Part shown: piece by piece, positions 1 to 11,315 of the stretch
How positions within the stretch are numbered: the stretch's first letter is position 1
How the letters are laid out: each line of letters opens with the position of its first letter
Source: Nemertoderma westbladi
Lineage: Eukaryota > Xenacoelomorpha > Nemertodermatida > Nemertodermatidae
Length of the DNA: 64,000 nucleotides
Direction: 5' to 3'
Assembly (NCBI GenBank): GCA_032718475.1
Contig: JAUCBJ010001863.1
Coordinates: forward strand, 29,916 to 93,915
The notes under the pieces: generated by a model
What the model saw: the letters and a program-made list of their open reading frames with translations, nothing else
Databases searched by the model: none
What the model was told of the DNA's origin: nothing
Translations under genes and position numbers: made by a program

Positions 1-538
1 TCGAATCCTCTCTCTGTATAGTCCGATCGGATACTAGTGCATGTGCGTAGAATTTCGAAAACACCCAACTTCTTATACGACACTTTATTGAATCTACCCG
101 AAATATTACACAACTTGGCAAGCGGTCTGCTTACGAGGCGTTTCAGCTGCCTCTTAACTGCATTATTCAACGTATGAACACCAGTGCGGCGTAATGTAGT
201 GGTTAAGTGGGGTTCTTGAATGATGAGTTGTAATTCCTCTACTGTATTGGCAGGTGGTAATTCACACACAATATTCTCATTTTCAAGATGATTACTGTTT
301 CCATGAATGAGGCCACTACCGGTAGGCCTACCAATTCTTAATACTGAAGACTGTAAATTTTCAACCATGCCCTCTATCCTCTCAATACGACCTGCCAAGC
401 TTATTAACGAACTCTGATTCGATTTAGGAAGAGAAAACAAACTTTGCAGAATGTATTTAGAAGAACTGTTGTCACGCTCTTTACCGATTATTTCCTGGTT
501 TGTAGTAAGTTTCAATTCGTTCAGTACTAGTGCCAGTG
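1..538 (-). CDS. Partial exon, DUF4806-like domain protein
   Basis: Read on the minus strand, one frame is open from a plausible splice acceptor (AG complementing 539-540) to the window edge, about 179 codons with no stop, so the exon continues outside the window. The C-terminal half has the layout of a DUF4806 domain. It starts with a CELPPANTVEEL segment, then a helix, then GVHTLNNAVKRQLKRL, then LAKLCNISGRFNKVSYKKL. That order (Leu-Pro, 'VEEL', a basic helix, 'G+..K..f') is typical of the family. The first half (about 90 residues) is polar and includes GRIERIEGMVENLQ, a likely short helix. The function of DUF4806 proteins is unknown. No upstream exon could be assigned. Part of the coding sequence (RIGRPTGSG) is made of the same TAGGCCTACCGG-type words that litter nearby non-coding DNA. 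The open frame is seen; the family call is by eye. Confidence 0.6.
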
Positions 539-639
539 CTTTATATTTATAAAAATAATTATATATTTAATTATAATATTTTTATTTAGGCCTATAATTA
601 ATATATTTATAGGCCTATTATTATCAATTGTTTATATTT

Positions 640-850
640 TTTTTCATCTGGTGCAGCATTTCACAGATAGCTGGCACAGGATTTTTTGCACCTGGCGTGG
701 CACGTGGCAGCGTGGCCTTGCACCGACAAACCGAGCCGGCGCAAGGTTTTTTTTCACCCGGCGTGGCTTTTCTTTCACAGAGCTGGCGCAGGATTTTTTG
801 CACCCGGCGTCGCGTTCGGCGCAGGAAATTTCAACTTTTCAATAGGGCGC
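640..850 (+). repeat. Degenerate tandem repeat, three to four units
   Basis: Units of about 40-60 bp share a core of 'agctggc(a/g)caggattttttgcacc(t/c)ggcgt'-like sequence. They occur near 668, 735 and 780 with point differences. The short open frames here (60-75 codons in two frames) are a by-product of the repeat and do not look like protein. Confidence 0.5.
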
Positions 851-1798
851 GGTAGGCCTACATAAATAATGAAAAAATTTATAAAGTGTTTTCAAATGGC
901 AGAATGGGCATGGCAGCATGGTGCTGTGGTGTTTTATGCACCAAACAGATAGGCCTAAATAAATGGCAAATGTGGACTCTCAGACCGGATAATCCCTGTC
1001 CCATTTTACCCCGTCCCCCGTCCCATTTTACCCCGCCTTACAGCCTTAGCTGCTTAGCCTAGAGGCCTGCTGTAGCAGTAGGCTGGTAGGCCTGTCCTGT
1101 CGGTGACCGCGACTGGTAGGCCTATTGCAGTATTGCTTGGCTAGGCCAAGCTGCCAATGCCATGAACCGATTACAAATTAGGCCTGCTATTTTATTATTA
1201 TTATTTTATTACCGGTAGGCTATTTCTGTAGGCCTACCGGTACCGGTATTTACATTTACAATACACAGCAATATGCCCAGATGCCTACCGGATAACGGTA
1301 CCGGTAGCGCGGTACAGAGGTAGGGCACATGCAAGGGCAGTAGGGTAAGAGCAAGCGGTAACTAATTGACTGCTGGAATGGCGAAAAATGCTGACATGTG
1401 CCACGCCGGGCAAAGTGCCAGAACAGCAGACAGGCAGAATCCAGAAGGCCCGGCACAGACAGACAGAGCACAGAGATGTGCTGCGCTGGTGCAGAATTGG
1501 CAATCAGGCTTAATACAGCGGTATTGATCCAGAGATCAATAACACCAATTCAGCATTTGCAATTCAATTGCCAATATCCAGATATCAGAATCTGCCAATA
1601 CTGCTATAGGCCTACTACATGCAGAATTCAGTACCATACCACCACCCTTATGCCTAAGTGCTTAAATTAAAGGCGGTAAAGTTTATTGACCAATAGAAAT
1701 TGATGACGATGTGGAGCCCCATGTGCGTTTTTCACTCAAATGCAGATCCCTATAAACTGGTATGCTTCGGCAATAGATACACCTCCAATTATAACTCA
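851..1798. other. Non-coding, TAGGCCTA/ACCGGT-rich stretch
   Basis: No supported gene. The stretch is dense in the palindromic words TAGGCCTA and ACCGGT and their variants, e.g. near 852, 950, 1118, 1180, 1230 and 1605. Short open frames of 60-90 codons exist on both strands but have repetitive, low-complexity composition and no recognisable domain. Confidence 0.5.
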
Positions 1799-2003
1799 TT
1801 ATACACCAGTGGAAACAATATATTCTAACACTGGCGAATATGTGGTGTCATATATTAAATTTAGACAAACCAATTTCAGCGCCACTTATTAACCAATTAT
1901 ACGCCAGTGGAAACCATATATTCTATCACTGGTGAATATATGTGGTATCATTTATAAAAATTACGGACAAATTCAAGTGCAGCGCCACTCATACACCTGA
2001 CGC
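1799..2003. repeat. Two-copy tandem duplication (~108 bp unit)
   Basis: The segment beginning ttatacaccagtggaaac (1799) and ending in cagcgccact is repeated with about 10-15% divergence from 1907 (ttatacgccagtggaaac) to about 2003. No coding potential is seen. Confidence 0.6.
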
Positions 2004-2439
2004 CATTCTACACCAAACGTACACCGATATACTGTAGCACTGGATCATTTTTTACTGGGTAGCTTCTATGCAACAACTGGCCAACACACAAGTATCACTT
2101 TGTTGCCCGCAATAATATTGTTCCCCGAGAATGCCTCTGCCTCTCAGTTAACTTACCACGAGCTGTCAATCAGGAATAACTATATTATAATATTATATTA
2201 TTAGGAATAACTAATTATTTTCTCAAAGAATTAAAAGTGCCGCAAACTACCTCAAAGTGACATTTCTCAAAGAATTCAAAGAATTCAAAGTGCCTAAAAG
2301 CAGGAAATCACTTTGAGATTCCCAACTAAAAGTGTCTACAAGAATTCAAAGCGGCCGTTGGGAGTAATGTAATGACTTTTAGACACTTTTAGAAAAACTT
2401 TGAGAAAATCTCAAAGAACAGATGCACTTTGAGACCCCG

Positions 2440-2860
2440 ACTGTATGTCTGTCCGTCAATAAAAAGCATACTATCTTTCTAAAAAATTATCTGTAAGGGT
2501 TTTCGTGGTCGGTGACTTCATTTATGATGTCATAAATTAAATTTGGCCTTGTCGGTTCTGTCTGTATGCCTGTCAGTATGTCTGTCAAAATATAACCGAC
2601 AGTCTGACAGCCAAACAGACAATTTCGAAGACATCAAATGTTAAAATTGACACTCGAAATGAATTCTGTGACCAGGGAACCCCTATAGCTAAACTATTAG
2701 CAGCTAAATGGTGTGCCTTTTTCTTATATTTGACAGGCAGATAGTCGGATAGTCTGAAAGACCGACAGACAGACATACATGCACACTAGATTTCATTAAA
2801 AGTAAAAACTGACCTCAGTAATGAAATCAGCGACCGGGAAAACCCCCACAGCAAAAATCT
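2440..2860 (-). repeat. Interspersed repeat with GTCTGTCTGTCGGTC core, minus orientation
   Basis: The stretch around 2750-2860 (gaccgacagacagacat followed by ctagatttcat and cagcgaccgggaaaaccccc) is the reverse complement of the tandem units at 10318-10720, with substitutions. Related fragments lie at 2500-2600. It is probably a dispersed non-coding repeat family. No open reading frame is associated with it. Confidence 0.5.
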
Positions 2861-3159
2861 TATCATGGTTTTGTGCTTTCTTGTTACAAGATATATTGAC
2901 AGACATTCATTCACATATTATTATGATAATTAAAACTTACTTACTTACTGAAAAGTAAAGACGTGACACTGAAAATAGTGAAAGATAAGAAGTGGTACTT
3001 GAAAAGTAAAAACTATTTCTTAGATTTCCACAAATAATAGAAAACTCGTGCAATGCAATATTTATCCAAAAATAGGCAGGCCTATGCAAATATTAGAATA
3101 AAAGAATGCATTCTAAATTCATAAAAATTAACATTTATTTTTCTAATATAGAACCCTTA

Positions 3160-3700
3160 TGAATCGTATAACGCGGGAAACAATATGTCGCACAACAATT
3201 ACTATTGGATATATTTACAAAATTTGGTGCCGGGCACCAAATTTTACACCCACCGCCAAAAAATGCGATTTTGAGATGTCTAGTGACCCCAAGATGTCAC
3301 AATCAATTTATCTATTTCAAGTATTTTCAAAAATTGGTGCTAGCACCAAATTTTCCACCCACCACCGAAAAATACAAGTTTGAGATTTCTAGTGTCATTT
3401 TTAAAAATTTAATTACTTTCAGAATCGCCATAAACCAGTATAACGCAATATGTTAGTTAAACAATATGAAACAATATGTTACAATCAATTCATCTATTGC
3501 AAGGATTTTCAAAAAGTGGTGCTACAGTAGCACCAAATTTTCGACCTACCGCGGAAATATAGAAGTTTGAGATGTCTCATGCCATTTTTATATATTCCAT
3601 GGAATTCATAACCCTCATAAAACCATACAACACAAGAATCAAGAAAACAATCATCTTTACAATTTGCCATATTATGTATATTTCTATCCCCTTTATGCAT
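3160..3700. repeat. Degenerate tandem array with GGTGC..GCACC palindromes
   Basis: Three diverged units of about 150-190 bp each hold a small palindrome (ttggtgccgggcaccaa near 3225, ttggtgctagcaccaa near 3331, ggtgctacagtagcacc near 3518). Each is followed by aaatttt and a GA-rich stretch ending in gtttgagatgtct or similar. The short open frames are by-products. Confidence 0.55.
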
Positions 3701-4673
3701 GATGTTGCACTAGTGCAACAGTGGTGCAAAAAGTGCTAGTATATTTTTTAAAAAAAATTTCCCAATTTTTAGGTTTTTTACACCTAAATGACTGTGAAAA
3801 ACACCAAAATAATTTTTTTCTATGGAGCATCAATAATTCATGCAGTAAAGGGTTAAGTTGTCAATCACCAAGTTATTATTATGAAAACAATAAAATAGGA
3901 CATGGGGTCTTCTTCCCTCAGATACTACCTAGCATTTAGGGCCACTTGGGCCACTGTTAGTACTCAGGCACTAAGTTACCTGGCCTATACAGTAGCTATA
4001 GATTTATTGCATCCAATGGGAGTATTGTAATCAATAATAATTTTATGAAAGTTATATTAAAGACTTTCATATTTAAATATAAATGTTTTATATTGTAACT
4101 TTTGGCAAATTGAAATAATTTACTTTCTTACCCAGATTTCAGCGTTACGTAACGATTATTCCCGAACCCCCCCACCCCCTCTGTAACAAAATAGTAACGT
4201 TTCAGGCAGACCCCTCCCCCCCTTCTGAGCGTTACGTAATATGTGAACAGCCCCTATGCTATATATCTACTATAACTGTATAATTCTATATCTAATATAA
4301 TTATAGTATAATACTATAATTGAAACCGCTGAGTAATATATATAAACTCAAGTAATATATATAATCTTTAAACCCAGTACCAGTGTGGACAGAGTGTTTG
4401 TAGAACTGCGTGATGGTTATGGCTCCTCAGTTGCCCGTCTGAGCCGCTTTGTATATTATATCACACAATACAAATGTAATGACGAAAACATGTTGCAGAA
4501 GTGACTGCAGAAGTACTTCTCCTGGAACAGTCGACGAAAAGTTGGAAAAATCGGGATTCAGATCCCTTCTTGCGGAGGGGTCATTCGGTCCTCCCTATCT
4601 GGAACTACTGGGGTTCTTGAGGCGCTGACAACCGGTAGTCCCCTCAATCTAGCCAGTCATGGTGCATGTCTGG
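3701..4673. other. Non-coding stretch without recognised features
   Basis: AT-rich DNA with two small palindromes around cgttacgtaacg (near 4143 and 4230) and TA-rich runs (4260-4380). The 72-codon frame at 3721-3939 has no domain, signal or codon pattern that supports it. Confidence 0.4.
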
Positions 4674-4675
4674 TA

Positions 4676-5100
4676 GGGTGTTACAAAAATCACTTTTTTG
4701 CCCCAATTGCTTGGAAACTTCGACATATTTTGCCATTTTAATATAGAAGTGCAATGCAAAAAACCGTTTTGAAAAAAAATTAGTGGGAGAGGTGTCAAAC
4801 GAGTCACAAAATCTGAGAAATTTAACTAAATATACCAGTTTTAATTTACTGATAATTTTAGCGCTACAGTAGATGATTGCAATGATCTGAAACTCATGTT
4901 ATGTAATGCATATATCATGGGCTTTCCAATAACGTTTTTTGCCTTGTGAAATTGACAAGATCACATGTGTCACATTGAGTTTGAAAAATTGAATTTTTTA
5001 AAAAAATCTGATAAATTTAACAAAATATAGCAGTTTTAATTTACCGATAAATCTAGCGACAGATGATTGCAATGATCTGAAACTCATGTTATGTAATAAT
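4676..5100 (+). repeat. Left arm of the inverted-repeat element
   Basis: It contains one full and one truncated copy of a subunit including gatgattgcaatgatctgaa (4871 and 5063). These match, in reverse complement, the right arm at 6965-7476. Confidence 0.65.
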
Positions 5101-5516
5101 ACATTTATCATTTTTACAATTTCAAAATTGAAGATCTAAATGTATGAAAACTGAGTGTGTGAATCTCCTTACCAGTACTACGCACCTACTTCATCTACTA
5201 CTGTTACTCCATGACCCTTTTGCTTCATTCATAAAGGCCATGCAACAAAGTACTGAAGTACAGTAGGACAGTTTACTACAACAACAACAGTACAATAATA
5301 TTAAATTGCAGCATTTCCACAATTACATATAATTTAAAATTACAAATTTAATAATAGGTGATTTTGTTCAATTCGTGCAGTTAAACCGGTCTGGTAGGCC
5401 TACTACCAATTTTTGGACGGAATACTGCCAATGTCGGAAGACTGCTAAAATCGGTAGGCCGGTACGCAGTCAGTAAGCCCGACTCAATGTGAGCAGTCAA
5501 TGAAGAGAACAAACAT

Positions 5517-6990
5517 TTGGCTCATCAACGCGACATCACCAGGAAGAAACTCGAGATGGAACAACACAAGGAGGCATTAATTCTAGAACAACAAAGACAG
5601 TTGGCTGCGGCCAAATCGCAACAGGAGGCCTATGAATTGGAGGATCGACAGCAAATGGATTGCTCAAGAACTCGAGCAGGCTCAATCCCTGCTAAACAAT
5701 GAGACGGCGCTGAGTCACTAATCAGCAGCCTGAACCATCGATTGTGCGCTTCAAAGAGATACATGGAGCCAACCCCATAGAAGCACATCAACATTATGCG
5801 CAATAAATCTATAGACTGGTAGCCAAGGATTGGTTGGACCCAGTGGATGTTGGGACTCCTGGAAACCAGGTAAGTCACCCCGGAGGTTGCCATGAGCCCG
5901 AACCTAGAGATCAATTAGAACCAACCACATCTACGACCTCAAGTAGAGTCTGGTAAAGATTTGTGACTAACGAAGGCGATCAAGCCGAGTGGGATGGAGC
6001 TCGAGACTGTGAGCGGTTTAATCCAAGTCCTACTCCAGGTAAGCCCAAGATCCATATGTATAAATTAAATTTAGCAATTAGGGAAGGTAATAAGGAGGTG
6101 TGGGATGAAGTCATCCATAGAAAAAGGTAAAGTCCAACATATTCAGTCACAAGTCCAACAGGTACAGGGACAAGTTCAAACTGTATGTAGTGTTGTGCAA
6201 GAAGTGTAGCAAAGAAATCAAAGAACGTCAAAGTGCAGGTGGATAAGGAGTTCGACCGTGTTAGGTGTAATATCCCTGAGGTCAATGACCATGTAGAGCG
6301 AGCTCAACAGGAGAATGAAAAAGTTAGAGTACAGGAACAACAGAAGAACAAAAGAATGTCCTGAAGACTATCCCAAGTTTAAAACACCACAATTGCAATA
6401 ATGCCCAGTTATAAATATTCAGACAGACTGACTATAGACCACCAGTCAGTGAGAAGGTAACCTATCACAGGACGAATTCGCGGACTCGTCACACAGGTAA
6501 GTTATCCTACCCATCCGTTGGAACCGATTCCAACTGATGTCCAACAACGGGTAAGAAGGGAAGACAATACTATGGTCAACTCAATCGCAGTGGAGTTTTT
6601 TAGGTTCAGTGCGAGACACAGTCTTCCTCCATTACATCCTCCGCACTTCACTGGTTTATCTAAACATTGGAGAACCTTCATCAACTATATCAAGACCAAT
6701 GTCGCACAACAGGATTTCTCACCGACTGAGAAATTCAACTACTTATACCAACAGTTGAGAGGTCAACTGAAGGAATTGGTGGTACGTAATTTGTAATTAG
6801 GTAATTAGTAATTTGGTGTCATCACCTATAAACGTCGTTTATAGGTGATGACACTGAGGTGGCTTATGACAGGTTAGTTACTGTGTATGGCGGCAATGTA
6901 AAGATGGCCAGGTCAGTAATAGTTGAACTAACTCAGGGGGGACCAGCACATTCCCATATAGAATTAGTTAAGTTTTCAAACTCAATGTGA
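5517..6990 (+). pseudogene. Decayed BEL/Pao gag fragment
   Basis: Two separated open pieces look like the coiled-coil and DUF1759 parts of a BEL-family gag. The first (5517-5702) encodes a charged helix, RDITRKKLEMEQHKEAL onward. The second (6518-6796) encodes LPPLHPPHFTGLSKHWRTF, matching the 'lP.f.G....w..F' start of DUF1759, then QDFSPTEKFNYLYQQLRG. After a short break, about 6845-6990 encodes DRLVTVYGGNVKMARS and VKFSNSM, which match the end of that domain. Many stops and frame breaks lie between the pieces. No pol sequence follows. It sits inside the inverted-repeat element, so it was either captured by it or was an older insertion. Confidence 0.6.
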
Positions 6991-7476
6991 CACCTCTGAT
7001 CTTGTCAATTTAAGAATGCAAAAAACGTTATTGGAAAGCCCATGATATATGCATTATGCATTACATAACATGAGTTTCAGATCATTGCAATCATCTATCG
7101 CTAGATTTATCGGTAAATTAAAACTGCTATATTTTGTTAAATTTCTCAGATTTTTTTTAAAAATTCAGTTTTTCAAACTCAATGTGGCACATCTGATCTT
7201 GTCAATTTCACAATGCAAAAAACGTTATTGGAAAGCCCATGATATATGCATTACATAACATGAGTTTCAGATCATTGCAATCATCTATCGCTAGATTTAT
7301 CAGTAAATTAAAACTGCTATATTTTGTTAAATCTCTCAGTTTTTGTGACTCGTGTGACATCTCTTCCACTAAATATTTTTCAAAACGGTTTTTTGCATTG
7401 TACTTCTATATTAAAGTGTCATTATATGTCAAAGTTTCCAAGCAATTGGGGCAAAAAAGTTATTTTTGTAACACTC
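6965..7476 (-). repeat. Right arm of the inverted-repeat element
   Basis: Two subunits in tandem, with aatgagtttcagatcattgc-like cores near 7070 and 7262, are the reverse complement of the left arm. The innermost border, ttttcaaactcaatgtg, coincides with the gag fragment reading FSNSM, so the joint may have used microhomology. Confidence 0.65.
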
Positions 7477-7478
7477 TA

Positions 7479-8086
7479 AATTGTCTGGCCTCCAACTTGT
7501 CCGAGAGTAGCCTGATCCAGGATGCCACATCCGATGCGAGAATGGAGTCAGCCATCAAATCCATCAGTCCATCCCCACTGAAAAGTATTGTATCTAACAA
7601 TATGATCATGGTGGTACAGCCCAATCTTACTTTTCTTAATTTTTTTTTCAATTACAATCTTAATTTTCTTTACATCAGTTAGGTTCTGTAAACTCCTCTT
7701 GAAAGATTCATATCAACTCAGCTTTGCTATTATCCTCTTATTTCCTCTTTGCTACTGTAGTTTACTGAAACCAATATCCATATATTATTAGGCAACGGCT
7801 GGTATCCAATGAACCTTTTTAGTAGGAGAGTTTGTGTTGGTCTATCAGTCCGTTACTTATAATCAGAAAATAGACCAATTATTTATTCATATAAACTGAT
7901 CCCTTTGTTAACTTTGAGCTACTTGGCTTCCACTAAGCTTACAGCAGACAGTATCTAATGTGTACTGTAGGTGTGTATTAGTATTACTTGTGTAGAAATA
8001 TAGGGTATGTTTCTGTCATTATTAAAGTCATTCACAGAAGATTATATTTTCGTTTGTGTAATAAAATTATTTATCACAACTCTACA
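7479..8086. other. Non-coding flank, no supported gene
   Basis: A 63-codon minus-strand frame (7460-7651) and an overlapping plus-strand frame exist, but neither shows a domain or splice context. This stretch probably includes the promoter and 5' leader of the exon at 8087; no clear TATA box is seen. Confidence 0.35.
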
Positions 8087-8194
8087 ATGTCAATAAAGGA
8101 AACTCTCCTACTCTTAGCTCTGGCAGCTCTTTTAGCTGTGGAGTGCAATGGAGACAACAACGAGGACTCCAACAAATTAGTTGAAAGAGACAAT
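8087..8194 (+). CDS. First coding exon of a putative secreted protein
   Basis: The ATG at 8087 opens 36 codons that end exactly at a consensus splice donor (aat|gtaagt at 8194/8195, phase 0). The peptide starts MSIKETLLLLALAALLAVEC, a clear signal-peptide pattern: a short charged start, a 12-15 residue Leu/Ala core, then a Cys/Gly cleavage region. An acidic, Asn-rich stretch with NGDNNEDSNK follows. The longer open frame reading through the donor to 8323 is intronic. Downstream exons are uncertain. One weak candidate begins after the pyrimidine-rich acceptor near 9091 (NLVFVPITGV..., about 22 codons to a stop). A small secreted peptide gene is likely, with product unknown. Exon 1 of the nearby FReD gene has the same design (signal peptide then phase-0 gtaagt). 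Confidence 0.55.
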
Positions 8195-8851
8195 GTAAGT
8201 TTGTTCTCAAAGCAGATTTGTCATATGTTTAGCTTTACAACAATGTTTGTAAAACCACTCCCCTGGCTTCCCTCTATTTACCCCCTATTTGTCTCAGCCT
8301 ACAACCCAGCCCTCTCTATATAAAGAAGAATGTATGAAGAATTAATTTTGTAAACTGTAAATATACTATAAAACTTCTGAACATGCACTTTTCTGAACGT
8401 CCAACTTTGGGACAGCCAAGCATCAGGAAGATGGCCGCCTAGACCGTTAGGCCGTCAGCAACGCAGGGAAAAGATGTCCACAACACGCTAGCGCCCACAT
8501 TAGATTAGACCGCGCTCCCCCTTCGCCCTTCGAAATACTCCACTTGCCATGCAGCGCCCGCTTTATGAGGAAGGTAAGACTTTGTTTGACGCCCTTGGCC
8601 GACGTAAGACCTATAGATCAGGGTAAGCGTGACGCCGTCCTGGATTTAGGATGAAATAACTATGTTCTAGGCAGAACCCCCTTGTCAGTATTACGAATCC
8701 CTGGGTTACCTGTATACCTCATAGGTGCGAGCTATTGCTGTCCGTCAGTACACGAGTACATATTAGGTACAGACAGCATACGTTCCATAATTTAGTGATT
8801 CGCAGTACTGACCGTTTGGCACCGGTTCGCTTTGTAGAACATACATTAGTA

Positions 8852-8872
8852 CCCCCCCCCCCCCCCCCCCCC
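8852..8872 (+). repeat. Poly-C run (21 C)
   Basis: Uninterrupted C homopolymer. Such runs are prone to length errors and, on the G strand, to quadruplex formation. Confidence 0.9.
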
Positions 8873-9522
8873 TGCCTGAAGTTAGTTATTTGATCAGGCA
8901 AGGAGCATTTCTGCTACCGGCACACCGCTTGGCCTAGGGAGGTTTTATTAATATCCTACCGCGCCTTGCCACGTACTGATAGGTATTTGCTGTTAACTAC
9001 CGCAGCAACAAAGTTCTAGAATCAAATTTGTATACCAGATCAGCTAACGTACGGTAGCAATTAATCCCTATTTCTTATCTTACAACCAGAATCTGGTATT
9101 TGTGCCGATCACGGGTGTAGTTACTAACACCGTGGTTGCCCAGTTGAGTTGTGGATAGGAAGGAGAGAGCTTTGACGTCATTTGTAAGTATAAAGTTCTA
9201 CAAAACGCGACTAGCTTATTTTAGTAGCTAGCGCACGGTATTGTTTCGGTCAGAGAATTACTAAAACCTAGTAAAAAATGATATACACCAAAATTGTTTT
9301 ATTGTAACACACCCACACACACACGCCCTAAAACATATTTACCCTTAGAGTTATACTAGATAGCGCACTTTAGATCACTTTAGGCAGAGTATATCTATAA
9401 CTTACCATTCGTATTTGTAAAATTCGGATCAGATATTTAGTTACGGCAAGGGAGTGTGGGGCGAGACACGTATGGCGAGCCATCAGCGAACTGATATAAT
9501 TATACTATGGCCGTTTCTCAAA

Positions 9523-9560
9523 AGTCTGTGTGTGACGTGTGTGTGTGTGTGTGTGTGTGT
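9523..9560 (+). repeat. (GT)n microsatellite
   Basis: Dinucleotide GT run with one ACG interruption. Confidence 0.85.
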
Positions 9561-10317
9561 CGGTAGCCATAAATGTCGGAAGCCATAATCGAAGTTAATA
9601 TCTTCAGCTAAATTGTACGATTGAATCGAATTATTTCGATTCTTCTATCGGTAATTAATTATTTAGGGGGGTAACATTTATCCCATCCCCATCTGGTATA
9701 AAATTAACATGGGTAGATTCGCCGTGTCCCATTCTATCAAAGTCTTTACTTTATACTCGAGATTAATGTCAAGTTTTATAGTTATTTATTGATTTACAAT
9801 TAAAATTGCATTTTTATCAATTAATTCACACGCAGGCTCTAACCGCCTAATGACAGTCAATACGGAGTAATTCCTTCCCGTGTCTTAGCAACGCTGCGAA
9901 TGTCCTGAGGCCTGTTAGAGGCAGACTGCTGCTGGTTGGGGATGGTTGGGCATTAATTCCCTATCCATTCACTCACTCTCCATAGAACTGGCTGACTGGG
10001 GGTGTGTGTGTGTGTTTAGGTATCAGTTATTCAATGACATTAATATTATTACTAATGAAGGAATACTCAATAGTGCTCCTTCAATACATCTCAACAGACA
10101 TCAATTCATTGCCTGTGCCTACCAACGCGTGCTCCATAACATAACAACATATATCCTTGGTTTCCATCACCTCTCACCACAATTATTATTAGTAATTAAA
10201 AGTTTCAATTCGGTTTGTCGTTCCGTTATCTGGTTATTCAGTTATTGCATTATTAATAAATAAATGTTTTAAAATATATCTTACGAAATATGGTTAATAA
10301 TTAAAACTTGTCGCTAA

Positions 10318-10720
10318 CATTCTCACTATGGGGGTTTTAAGGAGTGCTGATTACATTTCTGATGTCAGTTTTCACGTTTACATAAATCTAGTCTGTCTGT
10401 CTGTCGGTCATTCTGTCAGTCAGTCAGTCTGTCAAAACTTAAAAAAGAATACAAACTAACTAACATTCTCGTTATGGGGGTTTTAATGGGTGCTAAGTTT
10501 ATTTCAGATGTCAGTTTTCACGTTTAAAAAAAATCTAGTCTGTCTGGCTGTCGGTCTTTCTGTCAGTCAGTCTGTGAAAACTTAAGAAAGTATACTAACT
10601 AACCAACATTCTCGCTATGGGGGTTTAAGGGTTGCTGATTTCATTTCTGATGTCAGTTTACACGTTTACATAAATCTAGTCTGTCTGTCTGTCGGTCTCT
10701 CTGTCAGTCTGAACTACTGT
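10318..10720 (+). repeat. Three tandem ~144-bp units with GTCTGTCTGTC core
   Basis: Units start near 10318, 10461 and 10605. Each has 'tatgggggttttaa', 'tgatgtcagttttcacgttta' (variant in the third) and then 'ctagtctgtct'. An inverted relative sits at 2440-2860. No coding potential. Confidence 0.7.
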
Positions 10721-10887
10721 ACTGTGGTTGGCATTACGCCATATACCTAACACTAATAATACAGTCTACAATACAGCCTATCTACAGTACAGAATGGATT
10801 TTTTGCCACGAAGAGCAATAAATGTCATTAATACTATCCACCAGTATACCTACTCCAAGAGCCTTCCAATAAAACATGTATTCCAGC

Positions 10888-10942
10888 ATGACGTCCACTG
10901 CACGTCTTCGTGCTGTCCATTGTGACGTGCAGTGGACGTCAT
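10888..10942. repeat. Perfect 19-bp inverted repeat (hairpin, 17-nt loop)
   Basis: atgacgtccactgcacgtc at 10888-10906 is exactly repeated in reverse complement at 10924-10942. It could form a stable hairpin; the function is unknown. Confidence 0.8.
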
Positions 10943-11084
10943 AGGCTCTAAGGGGTTAAGTTAATTCTATGATATTCGCATTATTCATAAATCAAAGAAA
11001 CTTATTTATTACATGTGAAAAAAGTTATACTTTTTACCATGTAATACGTGGAACTACTGGACATAACATATTAAAATGTATGGC

Positions 11085-11185
11085 GTAGGGACTTACTGAG
11101 AAATAATGTCGCACTGCAATGGAAAATATGTCGCCCTGGCGATTTGGTAACAGTGCGAAATTAATTCCATACAAATAAATAAAAA
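11085..11185. repeat. Interspersed repeat, copy 1 (second copy at 16113-16228)
   Basis: It shares 'tggcgtagggac(t/a)tactga', 'aataatgtcgcactgc' and 'atatgtcgccctggcgattt' with the copy in the FReD intron, in the same orientation and about 90% alike. The second copy has a roughly 10-bp insertion. No open frame; probably a short dispersed element. Confidence 0.65.
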
Positions 11186-11221
11186 ACCTTAAATTATTTT
11201 ATTCGAATTTCAACAACTTTA

Positions 11222-11315
11222 TCTCCGGATTGACTCCGAATTAATATGCCCGGAGCCGGAGCCAGTATAATGGGCCGGAGCTCCGGAGCCGGAGCTGTGT
11301 TGCATCCCTAATTAA
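11222..11315. repeat. GC-rich CCGGAGC block, possible hAT-like terminus
   Basis: It has repeated ccggagc words and an inner palindrome (gccggagctccgg). It ends in gctgtgttgcatccctaatt, whose complement begins tagggatgcaacac. That resembles the TAGGGATG/CAGGGRTG start of some hAT element termini. No partner terminus was found, so this is tentative. Confidence 0.3.

Larger units (their letters stand above)
4676..7476. mobile_element. Inverted-repeat (foldback-like) DNA element flanked by TA
   Basis: The outer ends begin GGGTGTTACAAAAAT on the left and, read inward from the right, GAGTGTTACAAAAAT. Each is bordered by TA (4674-4675 and 7477-7478), as expected for a TA target duplication. The arms run about 425 bp (left, to about 5100) and about 510 bp (right, from about 6965). 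Both contain a roughly 200-bp subunit in tandem, so this is a long imperfect inverted repeat with internal direct repeats. No transposase is seen inside. Between the arms lies a dead BEL-type gag fragment (5517-6990). The TA flank and arm structure suggest a non-autonomous DNA transposon, possibly Tc1/mariner-like. The symmetry is seen; the class is inference. Confidence 0.6.
8195..10317. other. Intron or intergenic DNA with simple repeats
   Basis: It contains a 21-C run (8852-8872), a (GT)n microsatellite (about 9523-9560) and a shorter one at 10001-10016. The 105-codon frame at 9946-10263 has no domain and starts at a non-ATG codon. No supported gene beyond the possible small exon near 9091. 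Confidence 0.4.
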
